A stretch of 64,000 bases of DNA from Pedobacter sp. FW305-3-2-15-E-R2A2 (GTDB taxonomy: Bacteria; Bacteroidota; Bacteroidia; Sphingobacteriales; Sphingobacteriaceae), in assembly GCF_038446955.1 (NCBI RefSeq), contig NZ_CP151803.1:5828001-5892000 (forward strand). Reading direction: 5' to 3'. The position numbers and the translations under genes are program-made. Of the stretch, positions 27,205-35,370 are shown piece by piece; positions within the stretch are counted from its first letter, which is position 1, and each line of letters opens with the position of its first letter. A model generated the notes under the pieces. The model had not been told where the DNA came from and ran no database searches. It worked only from the letters and a program-made list of their open reading frames with translations.

Positions 27205-28722
27205 TTACTGTCTGCCTGCGTTGCTCAAGTTTGGATTTAAGTCCGTCTGAGTCTGGGGATAAGAAAAATATTTATCTCTGGTAATGTTCACGCTAGCAGG
27301 TTTACCAATACCTGTCAGGTAAGTATTCACTACTTGCTGATACATACCAGTACGGATTAAATCCTGTCTGCGTTTACATTCAAAGAAAAACTCCCATCCA
27401 CGTTCCTGCAAAATAGCATTGCGCAATGTTTCTTTGGTATATCCAGATGGAGGGCCAAGTAAGGTTGCTTTAGCGCGTCCTTTCACTTTATTGATCAGGT
27501 CAATACTTGCCTGTGTAGGTCCATTCAATTCATTTAAAGCTTCTGCATGACACATCACGATGTCTGCGTAACGAAGAATTGGAATCCCGTGACCATCATA
27601 ATAAGTTGTAGAACCGGAAGGATCTGCATATTTCTTACTGGCTACATCCGGCAGGTAATAAAAACCTGTTGGTGGTTTTGTTTGTCCGGCAGGTGCCTGC
27701 ATATAATGTAATTTATCAGAACCAATATAATCATAGTAAAACATCTCGCGACGTTCATCGTTCCGCGCGTAAGAATTCCAGAAGGACCAACTTACAGCAT
27801 AATATTGCCAACGATCAGAAACTTCGGTATTGTTTAGAGGACCAAAGTGGTTCATTAACTCTGTACCATCATTTAAAGCATCTGCCAATGCACTAAAGAT
27901 CGACTCTTCACACCATTTATTGCTTTCTGCAAATAAGCCTTTATAAGAAGGAAATAAGCCATATTGATTTAAAGCTTCTATCTTTTGGATCGTCGTTAAA
28001 GCATCCTGCCATTTGTGCTCACGCATATATAATTTTACCAGTAAAGAGAGTGCAGCACCTTTGGTTGCACGGCCTACATCATTTGTCGGATAAATGGTTT
28101 TGCTCTTATAATTTACCGGTAAATTCGCCGCAGCAAATTCCAGATCAGCAATGATAAACTTATTGATGTCCTCTACACTTGAAGGAGCTAGCTTAGTGAC
28201 ATAATCCGCTTTTTCCACATCTTTCTCCGTAACCAGAATTACCGGTCCGAAAGCGTCCGTTAAGTCCATATATCCCAATGCCCGTAAGAAACGGATTTCA
28301 GAATAATACTGGTTTTGCTCTTCGGTGGAAAGTGTTTTGATCTTTGGAAGATAAAACAAAGCAATGTTCGCATCGGAGATCATTTTATACTGATGCTGAT
28401 AAGCAAAATTGGTGTATTTATTGGTTGGCGACCATTGTGCCTCAGAAAGCAAAGAGATGTCTCCCGACTGAAAAGAGTGGCCGATGTCCGTTGTGAAATC
28501 GGTAATTGCCATTTGGAAACCCGCGTAATACTGGTACGAATCACTCACCCCACTTGGTTGTTTTAGACGGGCATAAACACCATTTACGGCGGCGATTGCA
28601 TCTGCCTTTGACTCAAAGGCATTGACATCTGTTAAAAAGCTATAAACTTTTGGTTCTGCTATCTTTTTACAGGAGGCAAATCCTATTAAACAAGCTGAAA
28701 ATATAAATATTGTACGTTTCAT
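27205..28722 (-). CDS. SusD/RagB-family outer-membrane lipoprotein
   Basis: 505 aa from the ATG at 28722; the frame extends to a TTG at 28731. Lipoprotein signal (KRTIFIFSACLIGFASCKK). SusD features: NAVNGVYARLKQPSG-type N-terminal helix, EIRFLRALGYMDLTDAFGPV, RYADIVMCHAEALNELNG and the C-terminal QERGWEFFFECKRRQDLIRTG. It pairs with the SusC gene ending 18 nt upstream. It differs strongly from the SusD at 4029-5807, so the two loci probably take up different ligands. Confidence 0.93.
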   Translation of the reverse strand: MKRTIFIFSACLIGFASCKKIAEPKVYSFLTDVNAFESKADAIAAVNGVYARLKQPSGVSDSYQYYAGFQMAITDFTTDIGHSFQSGDISLLSEAQWSPTNKYTNFAYQHQYKMISDANIALFYLPKIKTLSTEEQNQYYSEIRFLRALGYMDLTDAFGPVILVTEKDVEKADYVTKLAPSSVEDINKFIIADLEFAAANLPVNYKSKTIYPTNDVGRATKGAALSLLVKLYMREHKWQDALTTIQKIEALNQYGLFPSYKGLFAESNKWCEESIFSALADALNDGTELMNHFGPLNNTEVSDRWQYYAVSWSFWNSYARNDERREMFYYDYIGSDKLHYMQAPAGQTKPPTGFYYLPDVASKKYADPSGSTTYYDGHGIPILRYADIVMCHAEALNELNGPTQASIDLINKVKGRAKATLLGPPSGYTKETLRNAILQERGWEFFFECKRRQDLIRTGMYQQVVNTYLTGIGKPASVNITRDKYFSYPQTQTDLNPNLSNAGRQ

Positions 28723-28740
28723 AATTAACAATTTAATAGG

Positions 28741-31700
28741 TTAGAAGGTTACTTTTAAGCCGAACGTGTAAGAGCGGAATGCTGGATAAGCGTTGAAGTC
28801 TAAACCTGCTCTTAAGTTACCCGCACCCGTCCCATTTTCATTTGTGTTCACCTCAGGATCTGAACCTGTATATTTAGTAATGGTAAATAAATCCTGTCCG
28901 GTAAAATAGAATCTCACTTTACTGACTCCTTTCAGGAAGCCGATTTTTGCTGTTGGCAAACTATAACCAAAAGTCAGGCTTTTAAGCTTCAGATAAGAAG
29001 AATTCTCTACGAAGCGGGAGTTGATGTAGTTTCCATATTTAGAGGTAAAATAACCATTTCTTGGAATGTCCGTATCCTCATTCTGTAGAGTCCAGCGATT
29101 CAAAGCATCCGTACCAGTATAAGTTTCTAACAACAGTCTGTTCATATTAAACAGATTGGAACCCAATGCCCCTTGAAAGAATACACCAAGATCAAAGTTT
29201 TTATAGGTAAAATCGTTGTTCAGTCCCAAAACAAAACGAGGGAAGGCATGCCCCAACACTTTACGGTCTCCGGCGGTGATTAATCCATCTCCATCCAGAT
29301 CCGCATATTTTGGATCCCCTGCTTTTGATCCTGGCTGTGCAGCATATACTTCACCAGTCTTAATGACACCAAGATATTCGTAGCCAAAGAGCTCACTCAA
29401 CTCTCTGCCAACTGCAAGTTTAGTAAAATCCGCTGCCGGGACGGAACCATCCGGATTTGCAGTTTGGGTAATGATACTTGATCTGCCATTTAAGTCCAAA
29501 GCTTTTTGTTTGTTATAAGCAATATTGAAAGTGCTATTCCATGTTAAGTTATCACTTGAAACATTTCTGCTGTTGATGGAAAGCTCCAGCCCCTGGTTTT
29601 GCATCCTGCCTTCATTAACCAACTGACTGCTAAAACCATGAATCTGTTCAATCGGCAAATCCAGCAACAAATCCTGAGTTGTTTTTCTATAAAAGTCAAG
29701 GGTCACATTTAGGCGGTCTTTGAAAAAGCCCATATCCAGTCCTGCATCAAATTGCGCATTGCCTTCCCATTGTAAATCCGGATTGGCCAAACGGGTAGCG
29801 ACTACCCCACCTGCTGCGCTCCCTGCATCATCCAGCGTCACCTTCGTCGTACCAAAAGTAGACAAATAAGCATAACTATCTATCCTGTCATTACCAGTGA
29901 TACCATAACCTGTCCTCACTTTCAGGCTGGAAAAGATCTTATTATCTTTCATAAAATCTTCATCGCTGATCCTCCAGGCGATCGACCCGGAAGGGAAATA
30001 TCCCTGACGTTTATTCGGTCCGAATTTGGAGGAAACATCCTGACGTAAGGTAAAAGTAGCCAGATACCTGTCTTTCAGGGCGTAGTTAATACGACCAAAA
30101 TAAGAATAAAAAGCATCTGGTATTTTAACACTCGTTGCACCGATTCTTTCCGCAGCTGCCTCCAGTTTGTTATACAAAAATTTATCAGAAGTAAATTTCT
30201 GCACCTGGGTAAAATGTTTTTCATATTTATCATGCTGATAAGAGAAACCGGCCAATGCAGTAATTGAATGGATTCCGTCGAAAGTCTTTTTATAAGTCAG
30301 ATAGGTTTCCATCAGATTCCTGGTGGTATTGAATTCGTTAATCGAAGCCTGTCCACCTACCTTACCACCCGAAACCAGAGTTGTTGGCAAATAAGTTCCT
30401 TCCTTCGTCGCAGAAAATTCTGTTCCACCGCTCAGATGCCAGGTCAGGTCGTTTGTAATTTTGAGGTCTACAAAGACATTTCCATTGAGCTTATTGTTAT
30501 AACGGTCGTTTGTCGGCTCCAGTAACCATGCCAGAGGATTGTCTCTACCATTTCTACGTCCGTAAGTCCCGTCTGCATTGTAGGCAGGAATAGCAGGAGA
30601 GCTGAATAAGATGCCATATAACACATTTGAAGGTACAATATTACCATCATAGGTTTTATATTGAGCAAATGCACGTGCGCCATAAATATTGGCACCAACA
30701 GTAACGCTTTTACTGACCTTATGGTCTATATTGAAACGACCGGAATGACGGTCGAAATCCGTCTTTTTCAATGCCCCCAGCTGTGAGAAAAAGTTTCCTG
30801 AAATAGATATTTTAGTATCTTCATTACCGCCTCTGATGTTCAGGTTATAATTTTGTACACCAGCATTACGTGTCGCTAGATCAAACCAGTCGGTATTAAC
30901 ATTGCTGCTCAGATCTGCCGCGGTATATTCTGGCGGGTTTCCCTGTTCCAGGGCTTTTGCATTGGCGATTGCTTTGAAATCTGTTGCATTCATCAGTTTT
31001 GGTTTTGTCTTGATGCGTTGTGTTCCGTAATAACCTTCCAACTCGACCACAGACTGACCTGCTTTACCTCTTTTCGTTGTAATCATCACCACTCCGTTTG
31101 CTCCGCGGGCACCATAAATCGCGGTCGCCGAAGCGTCTTTCAGGATCTGAATGTCTTCCACATCACTTGGTGCAATGTCTTTTCCGTAATCAGAAATGAA
31201 ACCATCCACAACATACAAAGGCTCATTGGTCGATTTAATAGAGTTGCCGCCCCTGATCCGGATAATCGTTGATCCGCCCGGCGCAGCACTCACCTGACTC
31301 ACCTGAACCCCCGAAGCACGGCCCTGAATCGCCTGTGCAACGTTGGAAGTTACCCCGCCAAGATTCAGACTTTCTTTACCTATGGAGCTGACAGAACCGG
31401 TCAAGTCTCTCTTCTTAACCGTACCGTAACCCACCACCACGACCTGATTCAGGCTGGTTTCTGTTTCATTTAAAACGATGTTGAGCAAGGTTTTCCCAGC
31501 CAGCTTCAGTTCCTGACTATCATATCCTATAAAGGAAAATTGCAAGATACTGGATGGCTCCAGCGCAGCAAAGCTGAAACTCCCTTTATCATCAGTTACC
31601 GTTCCCGTTTGTGTTCCTTTTACTTTTATGCTGACACCAGGAATAGGCATACCCTTAGCATCGGCTACTTTACCTGTTATGTTAGACCCATTCTGGGCAT

Positions 31701-31761
31701 AACTTTCAATCGATAAAATGAAAGAAATAAGGAGTGAAAATAGTAGAATTTTAGTTTTCAT
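28741..31761 (-). CDS. SusC/RagA TonB-dependent transporter (no STN domain)
   Basis: 1006 aa. Signal peptide to SIESYAQ, a carboxypeptidase-like regulatory domain (GKVADAKGMPIPGVSIKVKG), plug with QVVVVGYGTVKKRDLTGSV, IRIRGGNSIKSTNEPLYVVDG and ILKDASATAIYGARGANGV, then a barrel ending TFGLKVTF. It has no STN domain and no nearby sigma/anti-sigma pair, so it is not controlled like the first SusC. It lies 36 nt after the cytochrome gene and 18 nt before the SusD gene. Regulation is more likely through the palindromic sites upstream of the cytochrome gene. Confidence 0.95.
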   Translation of the reverse strand: MKTKILLFSLLISFILSIESYAQNGSNITGKVADAKGMPIPGVSIKVKGTQTGTVTDDKGSFSFAALEPSSILQFSFIGYDSQELKLAGKTLLNIVLNETETSLNQVVVVGYGTVKKRDLTGSVSSIGKESLNLGGVTSNVAQAIQGRASGVQVSQVSAAPGGSTIIRIRGGNSIKSTNEPLYVVDGFISDYGKDIAPSDVEDIQILKDASATAIYGARGANGVVMITTKRGKAGQSVVELEGYYGTQRIKTKPKLMNATDFKAIANAKALEQGNPPEYTAADLSSNVNTDWFDLATRNAGVQNYNLNIRGGNEDTKISISGNFFSQLGALKKTDFDRHSGRFNIDHKVSKSVTVGANIYGARAFAQYKTYDGNIVPSNVLYGILFSSPAIPAYNADGTYGRRNGRDNPLAWLLEPTNDRYNNKLNGNVFVDLKITNDLTWHLSGGTEFSATKEGTYLPTTLVSGGKVGGQASINEFNTTRNLMETYLTYKKTFDGIHSITALAGFSYQHDKYEKHFTQVQKFTSDKFLYNKLEAAAERIGATSVKIPDAFYSYFGRINYALKDRYLATFTLRQDVSSKFGPNKRQGYFPSGSIAWRISDEDFMKDNKIFSSLKVRTGYGITGNDRIDSYAYLSTFGTTKVTLDDAGSAAGGVVATRLANPDLQWEGNAQFDAGLDMGFFKDRLNVTLDFYRKTTQDLLLDLPIEQIHGFSSQLVNEGRMQNQGLELSINSRNVSSDNLTWNSTFNIAYNKQKALDLNGRSSIITQTANPDGSVPAADFTKLAVGRELSELFGYEYLGVIKTGEVYAAQPGSKAGDPKYADLDGDGLITAGDRKVLGHAFPRFVLGLNNDFTYKNFDLGVFFQGALGSNLFNMNRLLLETYTGTDALNRWTLQNEDTDIPRNGYFTSKYGNYINSRFVENSSYLKLKSLTFGYSLPTAKIGFLKGVSKVRFYFTGQDLFTITKYTGSDPEVNTNENGTGAGNLRAGLDFNAYPAFRSYTFGLKVTF

Positions 31762-31797
31762 ATTTAAAGATTTAGGTGGTATTAATATTGGTCGTTA

Positions 31798-32793
31798 TTA
31801 ATAAGTTGGTGTATAGCCTTTACTGTTCAGATAGTCAATGATTGGCTGGTATGGGCCCAATCGGTGCTGTTCTTCAGAAAAGGGATCTACAAATGGTTGG
31901 TGTGCATAATCTATCGCTTTTTCCTCAGCGTGAGGGTAGTCAAAATTTTTAGGGTTTGGTCTTTTATGGATTTTGTCTGAATTCACAAAAGCAGCGATGT
32001 TCAAGGCCTCTTTATCGGTTAGGAAGGGTTTTTCAGCGGTTGCTTTATCATGAGGCATATTTGCTTTTAACCATTGGGCCTGCTTGATATTACGGTGCAT
32101 ACTCGATCCTGGCTGGTAGCCTTCAGGTCCCCACAGTGGTGGATATTGATACGTACTTTTGTCTTTCTGTAGCAGACCTTCCCCTTCTTTCCCATGGCAC
32201 CTTACACAATGCATATCGTAAAGGACCTGGCCTTGTTCCGGGTTCGCAGCTGTTGCCGGCAGTTCGATGCTTTTATTCTTTTGTCCTGGAAAGGGCTCTC
32301 CTTTAGGCACAAAGGAATTGATCCATTTAAAATAAGATAAAAGGGCCACCATCTCCTCGCCATCGAGTGGAAGTGGTTTTCCATTATGCGGACGCATCAC
32401 ACAGTTGTTTATCCGCTCCGCAAGTGTCAGGATCTTTCCTTCTCTTGCGCGATATTGAGGATAATCTTCATGTGATTTCATCAGGTTAAAAGAGTATAAT
32501 TTTGTTCCGGCATCCTGATGACAATTGCTGCAATTCATTTTGTTGCCTAGAAATCTTCCTTTAGTTCCCTTTGGGCCGATATAATAGGCCGTATTGAGCA
32601 TGAGACTGCGGCCATATTTCACGGCCTTCCCAAATTTATTATCCGGAATTTTAGTGGTGTCTACCTGTATGACCTGTGGTTCTACATCTGACAATTGCTT
32701 TTCATCAGTATTACAGGAAAAAAATACAATACCAAAAGATGCTGTAATGAATAAAGAGGCCGTAATAACAGCCTTATTAAAATTAAATATCAT
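31798..32793 (-). CDS. TsdA-like dihaem c-type cytochrome, probable lipoprotein
   Basis: 331 aa. Two haem sites: CSNCH (C88-H92) and CVRCH (C196-H200). The DAGT after the first site, YPQYRAREGKILTLAERINNC with Cys131, NGKPLP, and LKANMP (K243, M246) resemble thiosulfate dehydrogenase TsdA, where a Cys is the second ligand of haem 1 and Lys/Met serve haem 2. The N-terminus ends in GIVFFSCNTD, a possible lipobox. It would work outside the inner membrane on thiosulfate/tetrathionate or a related sulfur compound. It is the first gene of the second SusCD operon, an unusual position. Function by analogy only. Confidence 0.75.
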   Translation of the reverse strand: MIFNFNKAVITASLFITASFGIVFFSCNTDEKQLSDVEPQVIQVDTTKIPDNKFGKAVKYGRSLMLNTAYYIGPKGTKGRFLGNKMNCSNCHQDAGTKLYSFNLMKSHEDYPQYRAREGKILTLAERINNCVMRPHNGKPLPLDGEEMVALLSYFKWINSFVPKGEPFPGQKNKSIELPATAANPEQGQVLYDMHCVRCHGKEGEGLLQKDKSTYQYPPLWGPEGYQPGSSMHRNIKQAQWLKANMPHDKATAEKPFLTDKEALNIAAFVNSDKIHKRPNPKNFDYPHAEEKAIDYAHQPFVDPFSEEQHRLGPYQPIIDYLNSKGYTPTY

Positions 32794-32942
32794 GTAGTAC
32801 TTCGGTTAGTCTTGGTCGGTTAGGTCAGGTCTGTTTCAGTTGGAATCCAGATCTCACGTATATGACCATGGTTCAACTAAAACATTTAAGTAAAGATATC
32901 ACTAAGAATCAGCCGCTTACTCAATAAGGCCTGCAAAAAAAC

Positions 32943-32961
32943 TGCGCAAACGTTCGCATTA
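32943..32961. promoter_or_regulatory. LacI-type operator candidate upstream of the second SusCD operon
   Basis: TGCGCAAACGTTCGCATTA is a near-palindrome centred on AACGTT and matches the site at 11424-11442 in 17 of 19 positions. It lies about 150 bp upstream of the cytochrome start. Confidence 0.5.
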
Positions 32962-33193
32962 GAGAAGATTATTGAAGCAGTTATCTCCCCTTAATAAAAA
33001 ATTAATTTTATTTAAAAAACAAGCGTAAGCCCCACGTTTAAAGATAGATGAATCAGGCATTTCGGTCCTTTTTCAGTTCATAAACATCAGCGTAGCTGAA
33101 GTAGCTCTCTTAACAAATCACGAAGAATCAATTGCAAACTGCAAGAAAACTTCTCAACTTATAATAATCAGATTACCAATACATTAACATCAA

Positions 33194-33207
33194 TGCAAAC
33201 GTTTGTT
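33194..33207. promoter_or_regulatory. Second LacI-type operator candidate
   Basis: TGCAAACGTTTGTT contains the perfect 10-bp palindrome CAAACGTTTG, the same core as the sites at 32943 and 11424. Its distance of about 250 bp from the first site would allow repressor looping. Confidence 0.4.
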
Positions 33208-33454
33208 CTGTTTTAAAAACCAACGGATCTCAGTTGTGTTGTACTCATCCCTTGAAGAACCCCGGATTTAGGGAAGAGGCGAAAACAAATAAGCCAGAAA
33301 GTTATAGTAATTATTAAGTGTAATCAATAATGAACGTATACAAAGCTTTTTTAAGGTGACAACAAATTTTATGCAGATTAAAATTCAATGATATGGATTT
33401 GTAAAAATCATACTTCCGGAATTGCTCACATTAACAATCGGGTTCAGGATAATT

Positions 33455-33489
33455 AAATAAGGCTTCCCGAAATCCGGAAAGCCTTATTT
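33455..33489 (-). terminator. Terminator of the serine hydrolase gene
   Basis: An 11-bp perfect stem (33455-33465 with 33479-33489), extended by further pairs after one mismatch. It lies 18 nt past the stop, with a weak T/A-rich tail. Confidence 0.75.
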
Positions 33490-33506
33490 AACTGGTAATT
33501 TATGAT

Positions 33507-35309
33507 TTATTTCTTACGGACTGCTTTAAAATTCCCATTTGGCTGTTTGAAAGTCAGCGATTCTATCTGATCTCCATTTCGCTCAAATTTCAGACTATAT
33601 CCTGTTAAAGCATTAATGTTAAAGGAATCCCCTCCTATAGAGGTCGTTTCATAATCCGGTTGTCCGGGAAGAGAAACACACAAGGTCTTATCTTTGAGGT
33701 ACACTTTAACCACAGTTTTACCCAGATTGTAATCACCTTTATACGTTTCTAGCATTTCTTTAGTTAAGGCGACCTCTTTTGGGCGAAAAGTAAATACAAC
33801 AGACCTTCCATCCAAAGGAAGACTCACACCTGTTATTTTTCCATCCGTTCCGAAGCTAAAATTGATTCTGAAATTGCTGCTTGCCGTATCGATTTCTCCT
33901 TTTTTGTCAATATCTCTGGCCTCAAAAACATCATAATGATAGTGTTTCAGGAAGATCCGTTGTTTTCCCAATACTGCAAACAGGGAGTCCGCACTTTGAG
34001 ACACATCAATTGTTCCTGCTATTGGATTTTCATAGAAGCCTACATAGCTTTTGGTGGAATGCGAAGGCCTGGTATTTAACACCTGCACCATTTCAACTTC
34101 CGGCTTTTCGGCTTTCTTCTTTTTCATGGCCTCTTCTTTCTTTTTATTTTGTCGGCCGTTCCAATCTATATTAGCCAGCTTAAAAACCCTATCGGCAATG
34201 CTGTTTCGCACCAAAGCAGGAACAGCAGAGCCATTCTGGTTGGTTAAAACAACTATTCCAATCTTATCTGCTGGAAAAAAGGCTGCATTTGCAGAAAAGC
34301 CGTCAATATTTCCACCATGCTCTACCAGGTAATGGCCACGGTAAGAACTGATCATCCATCCAAAGCCATAACTGGCCGAATAAATATCTTTGAATTCTCC
34401 AGGTAATGCCCCCTCCATCACCATTTGTGCAGATGCAGCCTGTCCGATATAGGATGAAGGAAGGATTTCTTTTTTATGATAGTAGCCTCCACTCGTCCAA
34501 ACCTTCAACCAATTGGCCATTTCGTTAACACTGCTATTGATTGATCCCGCTGGTCCCATACCGGAAATATCATAATAGTCCACCTTTTTTATGATGCTGT
34601 CCTTTTCCAGCGTATATGGTAAAGAAGCATCAGCATCCTTCTGCATGTCATAGATGCTGGTATTGGAACGGGTCATCTCCAGAGGGATAAAAAACTTTTC
34701 TTTTATATTCTGTTCCCAGGTTTTTCCTGTTAACTTCTCAGCAATCATTCCCTGCGCAAGGAACATGAAATTGTTGTACTGCCATTTCTCTCTTAATCCT
34801 GCATTAGGCTCCATATACTTCACCCGCTGGATGATGCTATCTCTGTTAGGGGTATTAAAGAGGTACCAGGAATAATCATAGCGGGAAAGTCCGGTACGGT
34901 GACACATCATATCACGAACCGTGATATGATTGTTCATGTTCTCATTGAAAAACCTCAGCTGTGGCAGATAAGTTGTTGCTTTGCCATCCAATGATAGTTT
35001 CCCTTCTTTTTCCAGCAGGCCAAGCAGTGCTGAAGTAAAGGCTTTCGAGCTTGAGCCAATAGCAAAAAGTGTATTGGGTGTAACCGTTTTTTTATTTTCT
35101 ACATCACGGTAACCAAATCCTTTACTATAAATCACCTGATCTCCTTCTATCACTGCAACCGCAAAACCAGCAACTTTTTGATCTTTCAACACCTTATTTA
35201 GCACGGCATCCAGATCTGCCAACCGGCTATCCGGCTTAACATTCTTTTGCTGAGCAATTACCGTTAAGCTGAGAAAAGAAAGAAAAAGGTAAGTAAATGT
35301 TTTTTTCAT
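33507..35309 (-). CDS. Class C beta-lactamase-family serine hydrolase with C-terminal domain
   Basis: 600 aa, exported (signal peptide to SLTVIAQ). Penicillin-binding/beta-lactamase fold: SxxK in AIGSSSKAFTSALLG, YxN in KWQYNNFMFLAQG, and the KTG-equivalent VEHGGNIDGF. A C-terminal extension of about 200 residues (DUF3471-like, starting near RPSHSTKSYVGFYENP) adds lipocalin-like strands. Such proteins are usually periplasmic peptidases or esterases, not resistance enzymes. It is preceded by the PNGase-like gene and followed by its own terminator, so the two may form one unit. Substrate unknown. Confidence 0.85.
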   Translation of the reverse strand: MKKTFTYLFLSFLSLTVIAQQKNVKPDSRLADLDAVLNKVLKDQKVAGFAVAVIEGDQVIYSKGFGYRDVENKKTVTPNTLFAIGSSSKAFTSALLGLLEKEGKLSLDGKATTYLPQLRFFNENMNNHITVRDMMCHRTGLSRYDYSWYLFNTPNRDSIIQRVKYMEPNAGLREKWQYNNFMFLAQGMIAEKLTGKTWEQNIKEKFFIPLEMTRSNTSIYDMQKDADASLPYTLEKDSIIKKVDYYDISGMGPAGSINSSVNEMANWLKVWTSGGYYHKKEILPSSYIGQAASAQMVMEGALPGEFKDIYSASYGFGWMISSYRGHYLVEHGGNIDGFSANAAFFPADKIGIVVLTNQNGSAVPALVRNSIADRVFKLANIDWNGRQNKKKEEAMKKKKAEKPEVEMVQVLNTRPSHSTKSYVGFYENPIAGTIDVSQSADSLFAVLGKQRIFLKHYHYDVFEARDIDKKGEIDTASSNFRINFSFGTDGKITGVSLPLDGRSVVFTFRPKEVALTKEMLETYKGDYNLGKTVVKVYLKDKTLCVSLPGQPDYETTSIGGDSFNINALTGYSLKFERNGDQIESLTFKQPNGNFKAVRKK

Positions 35310-35370
35310 ATCTAATGTTTAATTTTTGATGGGACGTAAGATTTGAAAGATAGTTACAGGATTTAAATAA

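Larger units (their letters stand above)
32794..33506. other. Regulatory intergenic region upstream of the cytochrome/SusCD operon
   Basis: About 710 bp without a gene. It carries two palindromic operator candidates (32943-32961 and 33194-33207) and, at its far end, the terminator of the serine hydrolase gene (33455-33489). The rest is AT-rich. Confidence 0.55.

Noticed and set aside
5819..31761. The two SusC/SusD pairs as a recent duplication
   Set aside because: They differ in STN domain, length and sequence throughout. They are separate loci.
33507..35309. Beta-lactam resistance enzyme
   Set aside because: The catalytic motifs fit the broad class C-like hydrolase group, but length and the C-terminal domain match housekeeping peptidase/esterase relatives.
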